NCBI RefSeq assembly: GCF_019703515.2
Contig: NC_059385.1
Coordinates: 29,864,001-29,928,000 of the forward strand
Direction of reading: 5' to 3'
Length of the DNA: 64,000 bases
Origin: Myxocyprinus asiaticus
Taxonomy: Eukaryota; Chordata; Actinopteri; Cypriniformes; Catostomidae
The position numbers and the translations under genes are program-made. The notes under the pieces were generated by a model. The model worked only from the letters and a program-made list of their open reading frames with translations, did not search any database and was not told the DNA's origin. This document shows positions 1-10,445 of this stretch, piece after piece (the first letter of the stretch is position 1; the number at the start of each line of letters is the position of its first letter).

Positions 1-708
1 GAAAACAATCTAGACTAACTTGCGGAAGTTAACCATTACTGACATTAATTACGAATTCTGGTGCAGACCAAGCAATCAAACTATGCCAAAACAGTTAGCA
101 CAGCAATCTGAGCAGGCACGATGTGACAAGTTTCGTTTGACATTTTGTGTGTCATCTAGAGATATAGAGTTTGTTTTATGTTTTTTACAATATTTACAAT
201 TTGATTGACTGATAAAGAAATCCAGTTACTTAAAATTGTAAGTCATATTAAGTTAGGAGACTTGAACAAGTGCCAATAAAATGGACTGAACAAATTATTT
301 GTTGACCACAGTACGTTGGCAATATTAGTCTCGTAAATCAGAGTATTGAACATCAGAGGTTACAGTAGTGATGAACGATTTAGTTATTAAAAGCAGAATT
401 AAAACCAAAATCAAAACACAGTAATGCATATTAGTTATCAGACACTTAACACAAAAATAATCAGTATGGGTTCGGTCATAAAAAATCCAATATCGGTTGA
501 TCTCTACTGTCCACACTGAAAGCAAAAAAAGCTGCACAACGTGACACAGACTGTGTCAATCTGAAGACATTTGAAGTGTAACATTTAACTGTTATGTGGA
601 GTGGGATTATGGACCAATGAGATTTCACAGTGGGTGGAGTTACCCTGCTCAACTCTGCAGAAATAGCAACCAATTGTCAAAATATCGCTAATGAAGATAT
701 GTTGCTTG
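1..708. other. non-coding stretch, nothing recognised
   Basis: AT-rich DNA with only short chance reading frames. I see no splice-flanked coding block, no terminal repeats and no simple repeat. Confidence 0.5.
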
Positions 709-1204
709 CACTGTTGAGTGTAATCTGATTACAAAGTAAATGGTCAATGTAATCTTATTACTTTGTAAAGTAAAAAAAGTGATGTAACATTACATTTTAA
801 ATTGTTGTAATCAGATTACAGTTACTGTCTTTTGAGTTAATTACTTTTAAGTACATTACTTGGATTACACATATTTCTAAAACAATTGCATTCATGACTT
901 ACGTTTGAGTCTATTTGTGTTTTTTGACAGCTAAAGAGTCACTAATGAGTCATTGTAAAGGAGAAAGGCATTGTAGTGCTGAGTGCATGACTTGTGTGTG
1001 ACAATAAAAAAGGAGGAAATTTAGACATTTTTTTTTTAATTTAAGCTAAAATAAATTCTGTGAAATGTGTTTTTTAAAGTAAAGTAATTAGTAATGTGAT
1101 TGAATTTACAATGGAGTTATCAGGAAAGTAATCTGGTTGCAATTGCAGAGAAAGTAATTACTGAGTTGTAGTGGATTACTTTTTTGAGTAATTTACCCAG
1201 CACT
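709..1204. mobile_element. hAT-like non-autonomous element (MITE)
   Basis: The ends form imperfect inverted repeats: a left end around ACTGTTGAGTGTAATC and a right end reading TTTACCCAGCAC. The interior is dominated by the TAATCTGATTAC / GTAATTACT pattern of a very common fish hAT-type MITE. The flanks resemble an 8-bp duplication (TTGCTTGC left, TTGCTATT right, 6 of 8 matching). There is no coding sequence. The same end type bounds the element at 37437-38963, which supports the family call. Confidence 0.6.
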
Positions 1205-1627
1205 TGCTATTTGTCGTGGTAGGTTAGGACAAAAATTCTGATTTAGATTAGAGAGATAACTTCCTTTGTCACATCATTGCATCGCTCCTGGTTATGGCAT
1301 GTGTACGAGATCCTGAGAGTCACTCTTCATGTTACTTTGGTTTTCACACTTTCTCAATCTTTCCGTCTCTGTTGTTAACTCTGTATGTGCTCAGTAAGCT
1401 GAACACATTAAATGAAGCATTTGTGAGCCGTCTGGTGATACTTTCTATTTCTGTCCTTCATTAATCCTGCAAAACATGTTGATGGTGACAAAAAAATTCC
1501 CATAACAACTTTGAGCTTCACGCTCTGTTCCCAAGAAAATCATCGAATTAGTTATGCGAGAAAGGCGTAACTTGATGCTTTAATGAAAGTGCTGGACTTT
1601 AATTGTCTCACAATGCATTATTGAGGT

Positions 1628-1629
<2 letters not shown>
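1205..1629. other. non-coding stretch, nothing recognised
   Basis: No gene, repeat or terminal structure recognised between the MITE and the AT microsatellite. Confidence 0.5.

Positions 1630-1704
<75 letters not shown>
1630..1704. repeat. (AT)n microsatellite
   Basis: About 37 uninterrupted AT dinucleotides. Length is probably polymorphic. Confidence 0.97.
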
Positions 1705-1708
<4 letters not shown>

Positions 1709-1889
1709 GGTCTGTTAAGGATAAAAGCTCCTGATATGTGGATTTATTGGAGAATAAATGTGGGTTGCAGCTTGCAAATTTTGCATGTGGGGTAAACGTG
1801 AGTGTGGGCTGCTCTTTAATGCACTTGATTCTGGAAGCATTTGCAGGTATGTTAATATACTGTGTGTATACTTCATGATAGAGCCGTGA

Positions 1890-2465
1890 TGAACCATTAA
1901 AACCAGCTTAAACCAGCTTTAAATGATCACAAGACTTGTTTCTACAGGTCAGGCTGTAATTTGATGGTTTAGGAGGGTTTGGAAAGGGTTTTGGGAAACC
2001 AGCTGGCCAAGCAACTGAACCAGCTGAACCCCAGTGTGACCAGGTTGGAAGACCAGCTAAACCAGCCAAGACCAACAAACCATCTTAGCCTAAGGTGTTC
2101 TGCTGGTCTTAGCTGACCACCAGGCTCATTTACATACATTAAGCTGGTCTAGTTTGATAGTTTAGGAGGGGTTTTGGGAGACCAGGTAGCCAACCAACTA
2201 AACCAACTTAAAAGCAGTTTGACCAGGCTAGGAGACCAGCTAAACCAGCAAATACAAACAGTCCTAAGCCTAAGGTGTTCTGCTGGTCTTAGCCGACCAC
2301 CAGGCTTGTTTCCACAGGTCAAACAGATCTAATTTGATGGTTTAGGAGGATTTTTTTGGGGATCAGCTGGCCAAACGGCTAAAACAGCTGAACACCAGCT
2401 TAACCAGGAACAACTAGACCAGCTAAGACCAGCAAACAACCTCAGGCCTAAGGTTTGAAATGGTC
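1890..2465. repeat. three tandem units of an ACCAGC-rich repeat
   Basis: Three head-to-tail units are anchored by a TTTGATGGTTTAGGAGG-like block at 1960, 2153 and 2333, so the period is about 193 then 180 bp. Each unit is built from shorter AGACCAGCTAAACCAGC-like submotifs and carries GGTGTTCTGCTGGTCTTAGC near its junction (less clear in the last unit). CCAGCT and AGCTGG submotifs occur on the same strand, so it can fold. No coding capacity. Confidence 0.8.
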
Positions 2466-3416
2466 CTTTTAGCATGGCAGGCCTGTACATACATCCAGAG
2501 CATTATTTTACCATTCAGTTGAGTGCATCTGCTTGGTCAGCATTAGATGCCCCATAACAGTCACTAAGGCATTCAAAATGAGTCAAGTGACCCAAACTTT
2601 GACAACAAAAGTATGCATGCCATCTGTTTTAGACTACATTTGATGTTCCATGCCCCATTCACTACGCCTACAAGCATAGCATCTCTGAGCTTTTTAGAGC
2701 TGGTGTCGATAGTTGATAGTATAATACACCCTCTCGGTCTTTCTAACTCACTTTTTCTCATCTCTAGCAGTTACAGATACATTCTCATCTAAAGACACTG
2801 AAGAGTGGTCCCTTACCTCACCGTGATGGATTCTATGTTTTTCATTCCCACCTAGCCATGCTAATTCATCAAAGTGAAGCTAGCAATGTGTTTGTGTGAG
2901 GCCTAGCTTGAAGAGAGAATATTGTCATGTGCAAAGCAACTGAGAGCCCACAGATGTCAGATGGCAATGTCTGGGCATTAATCTTCACACCTCCATTTGC
3001 ACAGGAACTCAGAGAGGTGTGTGATAGAGCAACTGGGCCAGGAAATCCAGCGTTGTTAGCATTAACCTTTTTTATCAGCTCTCGCTGACTTACACATAGC
3101 CTATATAACTAATTGCTTTTTTATTTTTATTTTTTGCAGTGCAATGATGCCAATGAAAAACTTGTTACACACAATAGTTGGGTTTAACACATTTTTTTTT
3201 TTTTTTGCCTGGCTGGCCTGGTCAAGCCAGTATTTCAAAATTGTACTTGCCCTGTCAATATTTTCACTGGCTAAATCATAAAAATGATAAAGTAGGTTTT
3301 AACATATTTTAAAATAAGTAACATATGTTTTAATGTGTCAGAATTATTATTTTTTTATATATGTATTTTACTTTTTCTATTCATTTTACTGTATATACAG
3401 TATATACTGTACATCA
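2466..3416. other. non-coding stretch, nothing recognised
   Basis: No coding block or complete repeat recognised. It contains a short poly-T run at about 3192-3206. Confidence 0.45.
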
Positions 3417-3468
3417 AGGGCATAACTATGTCTTAAACATTGGGGAGGACCAAACCATTTAGTGGGTC
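3417..3468. repeat. fragment of a dispersed repeat abutting DIRS copy 1
   Basis: The stretch with GGGCATAACTATGTCTTAAA followed by TTGGGGAGGAC resembles, in reverse orientation, the segment at about 10100-10146. Both look like pieces of one dispersed repeat. It forms the sharp boundary where DIRS copy 1 stops. Confidence 0.4.
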
Positions 3469-4224
3469 GGGGTCCCTATACAAAATGCCACAACTAACTG
3501 AACTGTGTTACGTGAAGTGGCGATGTGTGATGGGCAGACTGTTGTGTGCCTTGTAGCAGTGCACCAGGCCATCACGTAACCTCCTCCAATGTTCTTTATG
3601 AGTGTTAAACAGTCCTTCAGGAGCAAGTCGATTGCTCAACGAAAAGGTGGACAGGCTAGCCCAGCCAAGGCTTCTTTTCCTTCTCTTTTTTCCCCAAAAA
3701 GAGTGGAATTTGTTAACTGACTGGGAGCCCTAAGTGTTTACGTCGGAGGGGTGTCACTCCCAAGGGGAAGACACCGCGGAGACCACACCCCGCCCAAAAG
3801 GGGGGGGGGGGGGTATTTTGAGTGGAAATATGTCACATGGTCTTTACTGAGCCTTGTCGGAAGTATGTCATGTGGAGAGGTCCCATGGTAGGTCCTACCC
3901 AAATGGGGAGGAGTTTCTACAAAGCATGGCCCCTGCCCAAGGAAGACGCAGTTTACCGACAGGGAAACGATTTTGTGGAAAATATCACATGGGGTTGCCT
4001 TCGGGGGAACCAGCACATGTGGAGAACCTACCTCAGTACAGGGCCTCATTAGTGCACTTACTGAGCCAGCAGTGAGTTTCTCCGCAAACTGAACTGCCAC
4101 AGGGCTAAGGAGGAAAGTCATTCAGGGATCACAGTCTGTGAACACTACTAGGAGTCAAGAGTGCACGTCTTCCCCTCAAGGGAGGGGAAAGGTGCTATGC
4201 ACAAGCAGTACACCCGGCCAGTTG

Positions 4225-5139
4225 TCCTGGAACTTACCTGCTTGTGTCTGCCACTACTCGGGATGAGAACGGCTCAAACTGGAGATTGTAGAACCTTGCA
4301 AAGGTGTTGGGTGTTGCCCAGCCCGCTGCTCTGCAGATGTCTGCCAAAGAGGGGCCACTGGCCAGGGCCCAGGAGGCCGCCACACTCCTGGTAGAGTGGG
4401 CTCATAACCCCGCAGGGGGTGGCACGTCCTGAGCCTGATATGCCATCGTGATGGCGTCAATGACCCAGTGGGCGATCCTCTGTTTGGAGACAGTGCTTCC
4501 TTTCCGCTGGCCACCAAAGCAGACAAAGAGCTGCTCGGAGCTTCTAAAGCTCTGTGTGCAATCCAAATAGACGTGTAAAGCTCGCATCGGACACAGCAAC
4601 GCCAAGGCTGGGTCTACCTCCTCCTGGGGCAGCGCTTGCAGGTTCACCACCTGATCCCTAAAAGGGGTCGTAGGAACCTTGGGCATATAGCCCGGTTGGG
4701 GTCTCAGGATCACGTGAGAGTAACCCAGACCGAATTCCAGGCACGATTCACTGACAAAGAATGCCTGCAGGTCCCCTACCATCTTGATGGAAGTGAGCAC
4801 AGTCAGGAGGGCAGTCTTCAAAGAGAGTGCTTTAAGCTCAGCTGACTCCAAGGGCTCAAAGGGAGCTCCCTGTAGACCCTGAAGGACTATAGAGAGGTCC
4901 CAAGGGGGGACGAGGCGTGGTCTAGAGGGGTTCAACCTCCTAGCGCCTCTTAGGAACCTGATGATCAAGTCGTGCTTCCCCAAGTACTTACCATCTACTG
5001 CATCATGATAAGCCAAATAGCGGCTACATACACCTTCAAGGTGGAGGGGGACAGCCGCTCCTCCAACCTCTCCTGCAGGAAGGAAAGCACCGATCCAATT
5101 GTGCATCTCTGGGGCTCTTCGCGTCGGGAAGAACACCAC
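4225..5139 (-). pseudogene. DIRS copy 1 tyrosine recombinase core
   Basis: The open frame 5139-4402 matches the recombinase cores of copies 3 and 4. The first catalytic arginine, in SIKRVGDLQAF of those copies, is methionine here (SIKMVGDLQAF, ATG for AGG). The frame ends at a TGA (4402-4404) where copy 3 has CGA. The H-x2-R motif (HSTRS) and the nucleophile context RFYNL lie just beyond the stop and are intact at codon level, so I extend the pseudogene to about 4225. The enzyme would join element ends to a genomic target; this copy cannot. Confidence 0.88.
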
Positions 5140-5158
5140 TTAGTGAACAGATGACACT

Positions 5159-5899
5159 TCAAGCATACAGGTGCCTCGTAGAGGGAGCCCTAGCCTGAGT
5201 GATCGTGTCTATCACCGCAGGCGGTAGGCCACTTAAGTCCTCCGCGTCCCATCCAAGGGCCAGACGTGGAGATTCCAGAGGTCTGGTCGCGGGTGCCAGA
5301 TGGTGCCACGTCCCTGGGGAATTCGCCAGGGGTGCTGTCGCAAGGAGCGTGAGATCCGAGAACCATGTCTGGGTGGGCCAGTAGGGTGCTACTAGGATGA
5401 CTTGCTCCCCGTCCTCCCTAACCTTGCACAGGGTCTGTGCAAGTAGGCTCACTGGGGGAAATGCATACTTGTCTAGTCCAGGGGGCCAGCTGTGTGCCAA
5501 CGTGTCTATACCGATAGGTGGGAGGATTCCCGGGAAGCAAACAGGTCTACCTGTGCGCGACCGAATCAACTCCAAATCAGCTGGACCACCTGAGGGTGGA
5601 GTCTTCACTCTCCCCAGAGGATAACCTGACGTGACAGCGCATCCGCTGCGGTGTTGAGGTCGCCCGGGATGTGAGTGGCTCGTAGTGACTTGAGGCACTG
5701 CTGACTCCAGAGGAGGAGACGGCGGGCGAGTTGTGACATGCAATGGGAGCGTAGACCGCCTTGGCGGTTGATGTATGCTACCATCGCTATGTTGTCCGTC
5801 CGGACCAACACGTGCTTGCCCTGGATCAACAGCCGAAACCACCGCAGGGCGAGCAGTACTGCCAAAAACTGTAGGCAGTTGATGTGCCAACGCAGCCAC
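5159..5899 (-). pseudogene. DIRS copy 1 RH-to-YR linker and YR N-terminus
   Basis: Only the C-terminal two thirds of this frame look like real protein: a block with KYAFPPVSLLAQTL, then YWPTQTWFSDLTLL, then PPAVIDTITQARAPSTRHLY. The last part is the N-terminal region of the tyrosine recombinase, probably its DNA-binding SAM-like fold. The first third is the RNase H gene read in a shifted frame. The frame stops at the start of the recombinase core, which continues in another frame at 5139. The YWPTQTW block also survives in the deleted copy 2. Confidence 0.72.
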
Positions 5900-6273
5900 G
5901 GGCTAGTCCAGGAGCTGGCGGCTGTGTGCCCATTGCCTACGGTGCCCCAGCCCGTCTTGGAGGTGTCTGTTGTTACCACAATGCACCTGGAGACCTGCTC
6001 TAGGGGAACCCCTGCCTGTAGAAATGTCAGGTCAGTCCAAGGGCTGAAGAGGCGGTGGCAGACCGGCATGATGGTCACGCGATGTGTCCCATAGCCACAT
6101 GCCCATCTCGGGACTCGAGTCCGAAGCCAGCACTGAAGCAGTCTCATATGCATCAACCCGAGCAGTGTGGCCGCCACTAAGGATGCCATATGCCCCAGGA
6201 GCCTCTGAAAGTGTTTCAGTGGAACCGCTGTTCTCCGTCTGAACGCCTTCAGACAGTTCAGCACCGACTGCAC
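5605..6273 (-). pseudogene. DIRS copy 1 RNase H domain
   Basis: This 222-residue frame follows the RT after another frame change. RNase H motifs are clear: VVTTDTSKTGWG near residue 100, TDNIAMVAYINRQGG in the middle, and DLNTAADALSR near the end, supplying catalytic aspartates. The helix that normally gives the catalytic glutamate reads CLQFLAV, with glutamine (CAG) where Glu is expected from the family, so activity is probably lost. It would remove the RNA strand during cDNA synthesis. Confidence 0.85.
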
Positions 6274-6380
6274 GCTTGTTCGTGAGGCGCGCTGTCATCG
6301 AGACCGAGAAAAGAGATGCTCTGAACCGGGGAGAGCTTGCTCTTTTCCCAGTTGACCTGAAGCCCCAGTTGGCTGAGGTG

Positions 6381-7311
6381 TCAAAGCACGCAGTCCCTGT
6401 GTGCACACAGTAACTCTCGAGAGTGAGCTAGGATCAGCCAGTCATTGAGATAGTTGAGGGTGCGGATGCCCACTTCCCTTAGCGGGGCAAGGGCTGCCTC
6501 TGCGACCTTTGTGAAGACGTGAGGGGACGGGGAGGACCTTGTACTGGTATGCCTGGCCTTCGAAGGCAAACCGCAGGAAAGGTCTGTGTCGAGGTAAGAC
6601 CGAGACGTAGAAGTACGCATCCTTCAGGTCTACTGCCGCGAACCAATCTTGATGCCGGACACTTGCTAGAATGCGCTTTTGTGTTAGCATCTTGAATGAG
6701 AGTCTGTGCAAAGCCCGGTTCAGTACTCGCAGGTCCAGGATTGGTTGCAACCCACCGCCTTTCTTTGGTACGATGAAGTAAGGGCTGTAGAATCCTTTCT
6801 TCATCTCGGCTGAAGGGACAGGCTCTATCGCGCCCTTGTGTAGAAGGGTAGCGATCTCTACAAGCAAGGTAGCAGTGTTCTCGTCCTTCACTGAGGTGAA
6901 GCGGACGCCGCTGAACCTGGGCGGGCGCCTGGCGAACTGAATCGCGTAGCCGAGTCGGACAATCCGGACCAGCCATCGCGACGGGTTGGAAAGCGCAAGC
7001 CACACGCCCAAACTCCGGGTGAGGGGGACCAAGGGAATGATCATGTCAGACGTGCCGGCGGGTGGGGCCTCGTGGCGGGGCGGAGCTCGAGGTGCCACGT
7101 CGAGGAGCCGTGCTGAGTCCAGGGACATCGAAGCACTTACCTGGCTCCTGCCGCCCACCATAAGATTGGCCATAAGGAAGGTAGCGAGAGCGGGGGAGCT
7201 GAAAGATCTGGACCGGGCAGTAAAAGGTGCCTCCCATGATCTTGTCAGCTCCTCATGCACTTTCGGGAAGAAAGGAATGGCTGCGCCCTGAGCCCAGAAA
7301 CCAATCATCAA
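6381..7311 (-). pseudogene. DIRS copy 1 reverse transcriptase (broken)
   Basis: The frame 7311-6442 opens with a gag remnant, then enters an RT domain: a primer-grip-like LDLRVLNRAL block near 6740 and motif A, VDLKDAYF, near 6650, with its aspartate intact. A small deletion after YQYKVLP shifts the frame; the RT continues at 6620-6381 with VFTKVAEAAL. The catalytic YxDD box reads YLND (AAT codon at about 6447-6449), so the first catalytic aspartate is asparagine. In family members this enzyme copies the element RNA. Here it is doubly inactivated. Confidence 0.88.
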
Positions 7312-7915
7312 GCCGTGAGGTTTCCGGGGAAAATGGAGGGTTCCACTCTAGCCCGACACCCGCGGCTGCCCGGGAAAGCATGTCCGTCATTTCTGAGTCA
7401 GCCTGGGACTGGGTGACCATTCCCGAAGGAGGAAGCCCAGTCGAAGCCTCTGCGTCTGACTGGACGAGCCCGCTCTTTGATGCTGCGCTTGATAACTCAT
7501 CCTCTTCCCGGGCTCTGAACGAGGGGTCGAACTCACCCTGAGACGAGCCGGTGATCTCGTCTGAGCGTGCGACTGGGGCAAGCAAGCGTGCTGGGGAATG
7601 GGAGGTCCGTAGCGGGATACCCGGCGGAGGTGGTCCCATTGAGGTCCCCAAATCGCCCCCAGTGCTAACCAGCACGTCCTCATACCCGTAGGTAGAAGGA
7701 CTGAGGCAGGGAGCCGCTGGGGTGGCTTGCTTTCTTACGAAGGCGAGCCGTGACCGCAACGTTGCCATGGTCATGTTCTCGCAATGAGGACACGATCCAT
7801 CCACGAATGATGTCTCCGCGTGGGAGGCACCCAGACACGTAAGACAGCGATCGTGGCCATCGGAAGCAGAGAGATAACTACTGCAACCAGGAATAACACA
7901 CAAACGGAAAGGCAT
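7253..7915 (-). pseudogene. DIRS copy 1 gag-like ORF (N-terminal part)
   Basis: The 220-residue frame starts with MPFRLCVIPGC and carries a Cys/His cluster: C-x4-C, then H-x2-C-x2-C-L-G-x2-H, then C-x2-C. This resembles a zinc-binding fold and recurs in copies 2 to 4, so I take it as the DIRS Gag N-terminus, which would bind element RNA. The frame ends after the DDWFLGSG block. The next gag block (KVHEELTRSW to SSPAL) is in the following frame at 7311, so a frameshift separates them. The large middle part seen in copies 2 and 4 is deleted. The start is supported because copies 2 and 3 have an in-frame ATG and copy 4 the same ATG (out of frame there) at this position. Confidence 0.75.
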
Positions 7916-8154
7916 CTTTAAAAAGACGCATCTTTAAAAAGACATTCCGTATGTGCCGCTCTTTAAGAAAGAAAATATACTCTATTAGAATATACTGTTT
8001 TAAATGTTCTGCCGAAGCGCCCAGGGGCGTTCTCTGCAAACCACATATGCAGAGGCGAAGAAGCCGCTAAAATGCGCCGTAAGATCCAGCAGAGAGAGGT
8101 GAATGAACTCGGCGGATGAATTCAGCTCAATGAATAGAACCGCTCGGCTCTGAA

Positions 8155-8342
8155 GAGAAAATCTGAATGAGTGGTTGCATACCAGCTCCTTTTATACCCG
8201 TATGTCCAGGGGAGTGGCATGCAAATTCCACTCGCCAATTCTCATTGGCCTTTTAAAAAAAATATCAGAGGTGTTTGGGGCTCCCAAGAGTGACCGCTAG
8301 TGTCACTACATCGACACAACGTCGAGTGAGTGACAGATAGGG
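8155..8342 (-). repeat. left inverted terminal repeat of DIRS copy 1
   Basis: It matches the left ends of copies 2 to 4, including CCAAT-GAGA-ATTGG, the octamer ATTTGCAT and a TATAAAAGG box. The matching inverted repeat at the other end is missing in this copy. Confidence 0.88.
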
Positions 8343-8345
8343 AAC

Positions 8346-8743
8346 AAAACCATTATAAAAATACCATAAAAGTAGTCCATACAACACATAGCTGTTGTGT
8401 GGCCTCAGAAAGCTTGTAATATAGTGCACTTGTCATATGGACTACTGTTATGATGTCTTTATACTGAACATTTAATATATGTTTATAGAATTTGTCCTTT
8501 TTGAAAGTTGACAGCTCACTATAAACTGTTATTCAATGGAATAGAGCTGCTTAAAATATCTATTTTTATGTTCCAAGAAAAAAAACAAAAAAAAAAACAG
8601 CATGTGGTTTTGAACAACATAAGGATGTGTAAATGAGTGAGTAAAAGTACATTTTCCATTTTTTGGTGAACTACTCCTTTAACTGGTGGCTCATTTTTTG
8701 AGCACAGACCGACAAGGACATACTCAAAATAAAATGGTCTCTT
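8346..8743. mobile_element. one-ended remnant of a dispersed fish MITE
   Basis: At about 8600-8685 the DNA carries a piece of the widespread fish repeat with a GAACAACAT...GTGAGTAAATG block and the terminal phrase TGGTGAACTACTCCTTTAA. A second piece in inverted orientation is at 22795-22925. The rest of this stretch shows nothing recognisable. Confidence 0.5.
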
Positions 8744-8747
8744 TTAA

Positions 8748-9299
8748 AGAGCACCTATTATGGTTTTTAAACATGCCTAATTTTGTTTTAAAGGTCTCAT
8801 ACAATAGATTTACATGCATCCAAGGTAAAAAAAAAAAAAAAAAAACACTTTAATTTGCTCATAATTTAAATTGCAGCATTAGCTTTTTTTTTTCCCAGTG
8901 GCAAAAACGACTCGTTCAATGATCCATTCTAAAGGATTCATTCTGAATTCCTTTCTGAAAGCCTACTCTGCTCTGATTAGTCAGATGTCTCAGTCTGTTG
9001 TGATTGGTCTACTGCTTAGTGTAGTGTTTGAGGGCGGGTCAAAGCTGTTCGAGAGCAGCCAACGAAGACCAGAGGCAGGTTTTTGTTACCAAATTACGTA
9101 GGTTAGTACAGGAAGTAAGTCTGGAATTACTAACGACTCATTTCAGGTGTTCAGAATTGGTTCTTTCTTTTGGGAGTCAATAACTCCATTTGTCGTGCAC
9201 TTTGATGTTTGAAACTTTGCAGACTTTTTTTACATTCACAAACAGCTATGTAACACACAACATGAAAGGTAATATTTGAAAAACAATAACAAGTGCTCT
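8748..9299. mobile_element. TTAA-flanked non-autonomous DNA transposon
   Basis: The ends are inverted repeats, AGAGCACCTATTATGGTTTT on the left and the complement of AGAGCACTTGTTATTGTTTT on the right. TTAA sits immediately outside both ends (8744-8747 and 9300-9303), the target duplication typical of piggyBac-type elements. The interior has short promoter-like blocks (CTGATTAGTCAGATG, GTGATTGGTCTAC) but no transposase. Confidence 0.7.
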
Positions 9300-9303
9300 T
9301 TAA

Positions 9304-9839
9304 AAGTAGACTCTTAGGAGATGCTGTAAAAAATTCAGAATTAATTAAATCTTAAATTTATTTAAAATGATTACCTAATAATATTTGCATTAAAAATATA
9401 TGACACTGTCTAGTTCACTGTTCACTGTTCTAGATCTAATCTGAGGGTGATAATAATGCTCTACTTTTTGTTTTTTTAAATAGATAATTTTCTTAGACAA
9501 TGTCAAGAGAATTTTCTAAAAAGCTACTTCAAAAGCCTACCAGATTATCACATTCATTCAATTCCTTTACAATATACACACATTCGCTCTGTCTTAAGCC
9601 TGATTCGCTGAAAAATTCTCAGTTAATGTTTTCACATTTACAGTTGTGAATGACATACAAATCACGTACTGTACATGGCCAAATTTTGCCAAATGGTGAA
9701 TAGTTTACACCCTTGAAAATTACTGTCGGTCGGTACAACATTTCAATCATAAAACAGTGGTCAAATTTTGCATGTTTAGTTAGATACTTACATCTCATAT
9801 GACACAAAAACTCTTAACCTTAATTGCTTGCTGATGTGC
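9304..9839. other. non-coding stretch, nothing recognised
   Basis: AT-rich; no coding block or repeat ends recognised. Confidence 0.45.
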
Positions 9840-10150
9840 AGTGTTGGGATAATCCACGAGGTTCCCGCTTAGCATCTTAAACTTGAGTCCCGCCTTCATT
9901 GATTTGATTTGATTGACGAGCGGTGTTAGACTACTGAGCGCTGTAAAAATTCGACTTTTTTAAACCATTATGTTATTCCTGCAACAACTTAATGACAATT
10001 AGACAGCAGTGCATAATGGATTGCAGAAGAACAGCAATAAGGATATCAATTACTGGGATATAAAATCTGGCCATATCTGATTTTTTTTTGGGGGGGGGGG
10101 GGGCTTGTCCCCCTCAAAGTACGTATATTGTGGTTATGGCCCTATTGGTA
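9840..10150. repeat. probable dispersed repeat ending in a poly-G run
   Basis: It begins around GTGTTGGGATAATCCACG and ends with a run of about 13 G followed by CTTGTCCCCCTCAAAG and TGGTTATGGCCCT. The terminal part resembles the complement of 3417-3468. No coding sequence. Confidence 0.4.
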
Positions 10151-10229
10151 ACAGTACAAAAAGGTTGAAAATTTGTATCATTAGTAAATGCATTAGGAAA
10201 AGACTAACAATTATCAATATTTTTAATAG

Positions 10230-10445
10230 CATTAATTAATCCTGGTTAATGTTAATTTATAAAAAATACTTTTGGATATTGTTTGTTCTTATTAAGTTCA
10301 TATTTCATAAGCTAATGTTAATGCAAACAACTTTAATGAAAAAAAAAAAAAAATAGTTAGTACATGTTGAAATTAACATTAACCAAGATTAAAAAGCTCT
10401 GTAAAAGTATTGTTCATTGTTAGTTCATGTTAATTATCACCGTAA
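10230..10445. repeat. ACATTAAC-type dispersed repeat
   Basis: Imperfect inverted AACATTAAC/GTTAATGTT motifs with TTGTTCATTGTTAGTTCATG recur here, and similarly at 55217-55370 next to DIRS copy 4. The pattern matches a common AT-rich fish MITE. Confidence 0.5.

Larger units (their letters stand above)
3469..8342 (-). mobile_element. DIRS-type retrotransposon, copy 1 (right end missing)
   Basis: Read on the minus strand, it has a left terminal repeat (8342 to about 8155), a leader, a gag-like frame, RT, RNase H and a tyrosine recombinase. That is the order of DIRS1-like elements, which integrate with a YR instead of a DDE integrase. It is flanked on the left by GTT (AAC at 8343-8345). The homology with copies 2 to 4 stops at 3469, exactly where their ICR begins, so ICR and right terminal repeat are absent. 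The middle and C-terminal part of gag is also deleted. Frames are broken by indels, and catalytic residues are lost in RT, RH and YR. It cannot be autonomous. Confidence 0.92.

Noticed and set aside
3192..3206. Poly-T considered as a pol III terminator
   Set aside because: No A-box or B-box upstream on either strand.
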